Below, piece by piece: positions 6,574-10,394 of a stretch of 10,394 bases of DNA. Made by a program: the position numbers and the translations under genes. Numbering within the stretch: the stretch's first letter is position 1; every line of letters begins with the position of its first letter. The notes under the pieces are model-generated. The model saw only the letters and a list, made by a program, of their open reading frames with translations. It made no database searches and was not told where the DNA came from. The DNA is from Bacteroidota bacterium (GTDB lineage: Bacteria; Bacteroidota; Bacteroidia; NS11-12g; UBA955): NCBI GenBank assembly GCA_018969565.1, contig JAGWYC010000050.1:1-10394 (forward strand), read 5' to 3'.

Positions 6574-7204
6574 TGCCAATCAGCCTTTCCTGATCTTGTT
6601 CTTTTTTACAACGTGCCAAGCCGGTAAGGGCGCCAAAGGCCGGCAGGATTAGCTGTGTTCCTTTCAGATAAAAGCAAGGCAACACAATCCGGTCCCTTGA
6701 TTTACTACTCAACGAAATTCCGGGATGAATATGTCCGCAAACATGAGGGGCTGTCTGATTTCCGGCATGTTCCGGCGGATGATGAAACAGGATGAGACCC
6801 TGAAGTGAATTTCCTTCTTCAATACACTCGATATGCGCGGCTTCATAGTGCGACCGGTGCAGGATGTCGTGGTTTCCCATCACCAGTTGCCAACGCACGT
6901 TCGGGTAGGATTGAAAAAACAGGGCGGCTTCTTCCCAGGCTTTATTATAACTGCTGTGGAACAGGTCGCCCAGGAAAATCACCCTTTCAGGTTGAAACAC
7001 ATCCAGCGCACGCTGTAGATTTTCGTAGTCGCGTATATGAGCCTGTTGAGGGAGAGGAAGCGCATTTTTACGGAAGTGCGCTGCTTTGCCTAAATGCAGG
7101 TCGGCGAGCAGAAGGGTGTTTGCTTGAGGCATAAAAACGCATTTCATGGCGGAGAGCAGCAATTCAATTCCTCCCAGCTTCAGCTCCATGGTCTGCGCGT
7201 GCAT
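6545..7204 (-). CDS. pdeM: PdeM-type ligase-associated metallophosphoesterase
   Basis: A 219-residue calcineurin-like phosphoesterase. Metal-binding motifs appear in order: ADLHLGK with Asp35 and His37, FLGDLFHS with Asp80, MGNHD with Asn111 and His112, FHHPP with His141, and CGHIHP with His158 and His160. These, together with the later LPAFGALTG segment, match the PdeM family, described as a DNA-damage-response endonuclease found with a LigD-type or other ATP-dependent ligase, an exonuclease and a DEXH helicase. None of those partners is in this window, so the gene is detached from its usual cluster, or the cluster lies elsewhere. A second ATG at 7189 gives MELKLGGIELLL, close to the usual family start. 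It is divergent from the MscS gene across 39 bases and convergent with the amidohydrolase, with overlapping ends. Confidence 0.85.
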   Translation of the reverse strand: MHAQTMELKLGGIELLLSAMKCVFMPQANTLLLADLHLGKAAHFRKNALPLPQQAHIRDYENLQRALDVFQPERVIFLGDLFHSSYNKAWEEAALFFQSYPNVRWQLVMGNHDILHRSHYEAAHIECIEEGNSLQGLILFHHPPEHAGNQTAPHVCGHIHPGISLSSKSRDRIVLPCFYLKGTQLILPAFGALTGLARCKKEQDQERLIGISGSSLLEL

Positions 7205-7243
7205 GGGCGCAAAATTGCACTCACTTCCTTATAAATTCGCATC

Positions 7244-8020
7244 GTGCAGCCTGAACAGTTTCACATTCCGCAACGAGCCATAGAGTTTGGTATCCTGATG
7301 GCCACCGTACTGATGGTATTGATTTCCCGCAGAGCAATTCTGCATCTGTACTATCGCCGGAAAGGCAATAAAAACCGGGATAATTTCGTGGTGACGATCA
7401 ATCAGCTTAGTCTGATTGTCGGCGGGCTGCTCTTGTTCTTTGGGGTATTGAAGCTCATGCACATCAGCATCAGGGAGTTCTTTACTTCACTGACCATATT
7501 TGCGGCAGCTCTGGCGCTGATATTCAAGGATTACGTGAGCAATGCCCTCAACGGAATGATTCTGATGTTCAGCGATACATACAGCATTGGCGACCGGGTG
7601 CGGATCGGGCAGCATAAGGGTAAGATTGAGAATATTAACCTGCTCAACCTGCAGTTGTTGGACGATGATGACGACCTGGTGATTATTCCGAATAACATCG
7701 TTCTACAGATGACCACGGTGAATTACAGTAAAAATCCCGGTCGCTTTGTGAGTCTGGAATTTGAGTTACACCATACACAGATGATTCCACTGGACCAACT
7801 GGAACGTGAATTGACCTCCGCTATCAGTCATGAAGGGGCAATCATCAAGACGGGTACAACCCAGCTACGAGCGGAAGAATTCACCAAAGGGAATATGCTG
7901 TTGCGCTTCAGATTTGAGATGCTTCGCTACGATAAGGCCGCAGAGCGAAGAATCAAGCAGCAGCTTTGGTTGAAAATCAGCGAATGCACGGCTCCGAGAT
8001 TTTCAGAAAAAAACACTTGA
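7244..8020 (+). CDS. MscS family mechanosensitive ion channel
   Basis: A 258-residue small-conductance mechanosensitive channel, which opens under membrane tension to release solutes during osmotic downshock. Hydrophobic segments lie at about 13-35, 50-72 and 78-110. The third is the pore helix, rich in Ala and Gly (FAAALALIFKDYVSNALNGMIL). The MscS beta-domain follows at 111-165 with SIGDRVRIG, GKIENINLLNLQL and LVIIPNNIV, then a shortened alpha-beta C-terminal domain. The start is GTG at 7244; an in-frame TAA lies 12 bases upstream. The next ATG (7298) would cut into the first helix, so GTG is preferred. Five consecutive aspartates (140-144) precede LVIIPN. There are only three membrane segments and no N-terminal extension, so it is a minimal MscS form. 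A weak hairpin lies just past the stop. Confidence 0.9.
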   Translation: MQPEQFHIPQRAIEFGILMATVLMVLISRRAILHLYYRRKGNKNRDNFVVTINQLSLIVGGLLLFFGVLKLMHISIREFFTSLTIFAAALALIFKDYVSNALNGMILMFSDTYSIGDRVRIGQHKGKIENINLLNLQLLDDDDDLVIIPNNIVLQMTTVNYSKNPGRFVSLEFELHHTQMIPLDQLERELTSAISHEGAIIKTGTTQLRAEEFTKGNMLLRFRFEMLRYDKAAERRIKQQLWLKISECTAPRFSEKNT

Positions 8021-8048
8021 CAACCTTCGGGTGAAGGCAATAATTTTG
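8017..8048 (+). promoter_or_regulatory. Bacteroidota-type promoter for the acidic protein gene
   Basis: TAATTTTG at 8041-8048 matches the Bacteroidota -7 consensus TAnnTTTG at every fixed position. A TTG at 8017-8019 lies 21 bases upstream, within the allowed spacing for the -33 element. Transcription would start near 8055, giving a leader of about 20 bases to the ATG at 8074. The -33 element overlaps the last codons of the MscS gene. Confidence 0.5.
8024..8047 (+). terminator. Possible weak terminator after the MscS gene
   Basis: CCTTC (8024-8028) and GAAGG (8033-8037) form a perfect 5-bp stem with loop GGGT, starting 4 bases after the stop. AATAATTTT follows. The stem is short and the T-run is only four bases, so termination would be partial at best. 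The hairpin lies in the spacer of a likely promoter for the next gene. Confidence 0.35.
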
Positions 8049-8073
8049 ACCACCTAATTAGCCGGAGCGCTAC

Positions 8074-8406
8074 ATGTCGAAACAGGAGAAGAAAAGGATG
8101 GTGATTGACTACAAGAATCTCACGGATGAGATGCTTGCGCTATTGGATGAGCAGTATCCCACCGGATTCAATGGTCATTACACCAAGTTCCCTAATTCCA
8201 AAGGAGAAATCATTTCTGCCGTTCGTCTGGAAACGGATGACACCATATACCTGGTGAAAATCAGTGCCCAGATGAAGCAGATTCTCACCGAAGCTGAGAT
8301 GGATGAAATGATTAAGCCTGACGAGAAGGAACTGGAGGAGGAAGAAGGCAGCGACGAAGAGGAATCCGAAGACGGTTCCAGAAATGCTGATTCCGAAGAA
8401 GACTAA
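8074..8406 (+). CDS. Small conserved-looking protein with acidic tail
   Basis: A 110-residue soluble protein without signal peptide or membrane helix. The first 80 or so residues form a compact domain: a basic start (MSKQEKKR), VIDYKNLTDEMLALLDEQYP, then SKGEIISAVRLETDDTIYLVKIS, which reads like a strand-strand hairpin and resembles a small hypothetical protein I associate with Bacteroidota. Residues 82-110 are almost wholly acidic or serine (Glu-, Asp- and Ser-rich) and probably disordered, as in proteins that contact basic partners such as nucleic-acid-binding proteins. An internal ATG at 8098 is preceded by AGGAG but would remove only the basic start. A good promoter lies just upstream, and apaG follows after 32 bases, so they may be co-transcribed. 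I do not know its function. Confidence 0.7.
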   Translation: MSKQEKKRMVIDYKNLTDEMLALLDEQYPTGFNGHYTKFPNSKGEIISAVRLETDDTIYLVKISAQMKQILTEAEMDEMIKPDEKELEEEEGSDEEESEDGSRNADSEED

Positions 8407-8438
8407 TCGGTAAAACCCTTCGCGTTTGATTTTGTTAC

Positions 8439-8831
8439 TTGGGGGTGGAATACGCCCTGACCAGGGACATATCTGTGGCCGTTCGGGTCATTTATCGCGA
8501 CTTAGAGAGTACTCCTTTCGCCGACCAATACATCTGGGCTTACGAGGTTACAATTCAGAATCGCAGCTCCGAAACCGTGCAATTGCTCAGCCGCAAATGG
8601 GAAATCCGCGAGTGGAACGGGCATAAGCGTATTGTTATTGGCGATGGAGTAGTAGGGAAGCAGCCGTTACTTTCTCCCGGTGAAAGCTATCAATATGTGT
8701 CAGGCTGCAAGCTGGCATCGGCTTACGGGCTGATGGGCGGCTATTACATTTTCGAAAGCAAAGAGCAATCCACCTGTTTTGAGGTGAAGATTCCCGACTT
8801 CCGCCTGGAAGTTCCTTTCCTGCTAAACTGA
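8439..8831 (+). CDS. apaG: ApaG domain protein
   Basis: A protein of about 130 residues covering the whole ApaG (DUF525) beta-sandwich. Marks in order are VRVIYRDLES, YIWAYEVTIQNRSSETVQLLSRKWEI (the conserved central stretch), GDGVVGKQPLLSPGESYQYVSG, a MGGYYIFE segment and the final IPDFRLEVP. ApaG is linked to cobalt and magnesium resistance in enterobacteria, and the fold also occurs as a domain in eukaryotic F-box proteins; its biochemical role is not settled. No ATG is available: the frame opens only with TTG at 8439 or GTG at 8445 after an in-frame TGA at 8427-8429. GTG at 8445 may be the better start. The usual proteobacterial neighbours ksgA and apaH are absent. The last codon lies in a terminator hairpin shared with the convergent zinc-finger gene. 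Confidence 0.9.
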   Translation: MGVEYALTRDISVAVRVIYRDLESTPFADQYIWAYEVTIQNRSSETVQLLSRKWEIREWNGHKRIVIGDGVVGKQPLLSPGESYQYVSGCKLASAYGLMGGYYIFESKEQSTCFEVKIPDFRLEVPFLLN

Positions 8832-8853
8832 TTCCCGCCGGAAATCAGGTTTT
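8828..8853. terminator. Bidirectional terminator between apaG and the zinc-finger gene
   Basis: CTGATT (8828-8833) and AATCAG (8843-8848) form a perfect 6-bp stem; two more C-G pairs are possible inside beyond a bulged A. On the plus strand GTTTT follows, and on the minus strand TTTAG follows. The apaG stop (TGA 8829-8831) and the zinc-finger gene stop (complement of 8845-8847) both lie inside the stem, so one hairpin can serve both convergent genes. Confidence 0.5.
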
Positions 8854-9204
8854 CCCTTTGATGGCCACCATATCAGCGTTGTAAAAGCTGTATGCGTAGT
8901 CGTAGCAGTAATACACTTTCTGATCTTCTACACGATTTTCAACCTTGGTATGGTACCCAAAGTCGAAGCCGCTGGCCTGCAGTTCCTCTCGTTCTATTTG
9001 TGTTTCACCCCGACGGTAGTGGTCTTCGAGGATTCTTCGGTTTCGGCGCAGGATGTTGTTTACGTTCCGAACGTAATTGTTTGCGTCAGAATTGAGTTTG
9101 TTGTGAAATTGGTTCCTACAGCCATCGTCGCAGAACAACTTGTCGGAACGACCGTGAAAGGCACGGCCACATTCTTTGCAAATGCGTTTGAATACAGGTT
9201 CCAT
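8845..9204 (-). CDS. Small Cys4 zinc-finger-like protein
   Basis: A 119-residue soluble protein. The N-terminus holds four cysteines as CKECGRAF (Cys9, Cys12) and LFCDDGC (Cys25, Cys29), a C-x2-C-x12-C-x3-C arrangement like a treble-clef or FCS-type zinc finger, with basic residues and CRNQFHNK immediately after. A long basic-rich helix at about residues 40-70 (NYVRNVNNILRRNRRILEDHY) is followed by an aromatic-rich end with repeated tyrosines (VYYCYDYAYSFYNADM). I recognise this as a recurrent Bacteroidota hypothetical protein but know no function; nucleic-acid binding is a guess from the zinc knuckle and basic helix. The ATG at 9202-9204 is the only sensible start. The 5' flank is T-rich when read on its own strand. 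It may be its own unit, since the next gene upstream ends in a terminator. Confidence 0.7.
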   Translation of the reverse strand: MEPVFKRICKECGRAFHGRSDKLFCDDGCRNQFHNKLNSDANNYVRNVNNILRRNRRILEDHYRRGETQIEREELQASGFDFGYHTKVENRVEDQKVYYCYDYAYSFYNADMVAIKGKT

Positions 9205-9249
9205 AAAAAGTAAATCATAAAAAAGTAAAAGATGAACATTAGCGTTTCA

Positions 9250-9284
9250 CAATAATAACAAAGCCCTTCGGAAATCCAAAGGGC
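9250..9284 (-). terminator. Intrinsic terminator of the coiled-coil gene
   Basis: On the minus strand a stem pairs 9284-9276 with 9271-9263: six pairs GCCCTT/AAGGGC, one C-A mismatch, then two G-C pairs closing a four-base loop. TTTGTTATTATTG follows directly. It starts 24 bases after the stop codon at 9309-9311. Stem, loop and T-rich tail fit an intrinsic terminator and support the gene being read on this strand. Confidence 0.7.
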
Positions 9285-9308
9285 CTTGTTGTATTGGTGT
9301 TGTTTCAA

Positions 9309-10394
9309 TTATTGGCCACCGGTTCCGATGTTTCCGGGCTGGGGTTGTGCCGAGCGGTTATCGGTTGGGCTATTGCCGGCCGGCCTGCCCGTAGTTCCTG
9401 TTTTTCCGGAAGTTGTAGCTGGTCCGGAGCCTGAAGAAGCGGCGGGACTGCCCATGGCCGGACGGCTTTGGGTGGAACCCGAAGCCTGAGTGGTTCCGCC
9501 GGCTCCGGGGCGGCCTGTGGTGATGCCGGTATTGCTGCCAGAACCACTGCGGCTGTTGTTTCCGGCGGCGGCTTCCTGACCTACGCGGCGCAGGAACTCG
9601 GCTGCCTGGCCCACACGTTGTTCCACGGAATTCTGTGAACGCATCATGCCTTGACCGCCTCCGCCGTTCTGGTTGTTGTTATTGTTGTTGTTCTTGCAGG
9701 CCTCAAGTTCCGCCTCCAATTGGGCAATTCGCTCTTTCAGGGCAGTCACCTGGGCCTCCAGCGCGCGTGCATTGTCGCGGTTTTTATTGTTCTGAAGCCG
9801 TAGGGTTTCGTATTCCTGTTTCAGCAGATTCAATTGTTCCTGAGCGTTGTTGTTCTCCGCGGCCTGTACCTTAGCCTCCAACTCGCTGTTGGCCTGTTTC
9901 AGTTGCGCATTTTCGTTTTGAAGCTGCGAGATTTTTGCAGAAAGCTCGGAGTTGGATTTCTTCAGTTGCGAAATCTCCGCCTGCAGTTTGGCCGCAGCAT
10001 CGCCGTCGCAGTTTTTCAGTTTCGCTTCCAGATCGGTTATCTGAGCCTTGAGTTTGCTGTTTTCTGACAGGGCAAACTGGTATTCCGCTTTCACCGCCTT
10101 GAGCTGGTTCTCCAACTCGGCATTTTTTTGTTTCAGTGCCGCCAGTTCATCGCTGCAGTCTTTGGTTTCGGCAACCTTCTGCTCCAGTTCGGTAACTTTA
10201 GCTTTCAAGGTACTGTTCTCCGATTTCAGCTTGTTGATTTCGGCAGTGAGCGTTGAAGAGGCATCGGTGGATTTGCACTTTTGCAATTCCGCCTCCAATG
10301 CGGCAATCTTATTCACTTGGTCGGCATTGTCCTTCTTCAGCTTGTTGATTTCGGCAGTGAGCGTTGAAGAGGCATCGGTGGATTTGCACTTTTG
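9309..10394 (-). CDS. Long coiled-coil protein with low-complexity tail (5' end cut)
   Basis: The frame is open from its TAA (9309-9311) to the window edge, 361 codons, so the N-terminus is missing; the GTG at 10316 is only an internal valine. From the edge to about 9695 the sequence is a continuous heptad-like coiled coil rich in Lys, Glu, Ala, Leu, Asn and Gln, with units such as KLKSENSTLKAKVTELEQKV. Single cysteines recur before acidic turns (KCKSTD, DCSDEL, NCDGDA, EACKN). Seven asparagines at 9692-9672 and a glycine run end the coil. A short helical piece (VEQRVGQAAEFLRRVG) follows, then a disordered tail of about 100 residues rich in Gly, Ser, Thr, Pro and Ala, with TTGRP seen twice. 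The 5' part holds a perfect tandem duplication. No enzymatic domain is seen. Whether it is exported cannot be told without the N-terminus. A terminator follows. Confidence 0.7.
   Translation of the reverse strand, partial: QKCKSTDASSTLTAEINKLKKDNADQVNKIAALEAELQKCKSTDASSTLTAEINKLKSENSTLKAKVTELEQKVAETKDCSDELAALKQKNAELENQLKAVKAEYQFALSENSKLKAQITDLEAKLKNCDGDAAAKLQAEISQLKKSNSELSAKISQLQNENAQLKQANSELEAKVQAAENNNAQEQLNLLKQEYETLRLQNNKNRDNARALEAQVTALKERIAQLEAELEACKNNNNNNNQNGGGGQGMMRSQNSVEQRVGQAAEFLRRVGQEAAAGNNSRSGSGSNTGITTGRPGAGGTTQASGSTQSRPAMGSPAASSGSGPATTSGKTGTTGRPAGNSPTDNRSAQPQPGNIGTGGQ
9672..9692 (-). repeat. Asparagine-codon microsatellite
   Basis: Seven consecutive asparagine codons, six AAC and one AAT, appear on the plus strand as (GTT)3 ATT (GTT)3. 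They mark the junction between the coiled coil and the glycine-rich linker. Slippage here would change linker length in frame. Confidence 0.7.
10225..10394 (-). repeat. In-frame tandem duplication, 111-bp period
   Basis: Bases 10225-10283 and 10336-10394 are identical over all 59 positions, offset by 111 bases (37 codons). Both encode QKCKSTDASSTLTAEINKLK. The second copy runs into the window edge, so the repeat may be longer and have more units. Identity including synonymous sites points to a recent duplication within the coiled-coil gene. Confidence 0.9.

Noticed and set aside
7214..7239. ATTG and TAAATTCG as a promoter for the MscS gene
   Set aside because: The spacing of 14 bases is too short, the -7 element has a mismatch, and the start point would fall within the GTG codon region.
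10314..10316. GTG as the start of the coiled-coil protein
   Set aside because: The frame stays open upstream to the window edge and encodes the same repeat there, so this GTG is an internal valine codon.
10225..10394. CRISPR array or mobile-element end
   Set aside because: The repeat is in frame within a coiled-coil gene, has only two visible copies and encodes heptad-like protein sequence; no spacer pattern or cas gene is seen.

Overview
The window looks like a piece of a Bacteroidota chromosome. The gene content fits that phylum: tgt overlapping an LptF/LptG permease, a YceI protein overlapping a DUF5777-type beta-barrel, and a PdeM-type phosphoesterase. So do the lack of clear Shine-Dalgarno sites and a perfect TAnnTTTG promoter element at 8041-8048. 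This is inferred from recognised families; no search was run, and genus cannot be given.

Left part (1-2750): the 3' end of tgt (queuosine tRNA modification) overlaps by 4 bp an LptF/LptG-type lipopolysaccharide-export permease. A gene-free convergent gap of about 300 bp follows, holding two REP-like hairpins. Beyond it, on the minus strand, is a lone, visibly AT-richer acyltransferase-3 membrane protein.

Middle (2920-4858, minus strand): a three-gene envelope cluster encodes a membrane-anchored OB-fold protein, a secreted YceI-like lipocalin-fold protein and a DUF5777-type outer-membrane barrel. The last two overlap by ATGA. A third REP-like hairpin sits between the first two genes. Divergent from this cluster is an exported YtcJ-type amidohydrolase (4903-6573), whose 3' end overlaps that of a PdeM-type metallophosphoesterase by 29 bp.

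Right part (7244-10394): an MscS-type channel is followed by a small acidic protein and ApaG on the plus strand. Convergent with ApaG is a small Cys4 zinc-finger-like protein. The window ends inside a long coiled-coil gene on the minus strand, which is cut by the edge and carries a 111-bp-period tandem duplication. Intrinsic terminators are visible after apaG (probably bidirectional) and after the coiled-coil gene.

Most of the window is ordinary housekeeping and envelope chromosome. Three signals deserve a second look: hairpins with different but complementary arms around a fixed GAG...CGA core, the OB-fold/YceI/barrel cluster, and the repeat-expanding cysteine-bearing coiled-coil protein. 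No CRISPR array, tRNA, rRNA, transposase, integrase or obvious defence system was seen.
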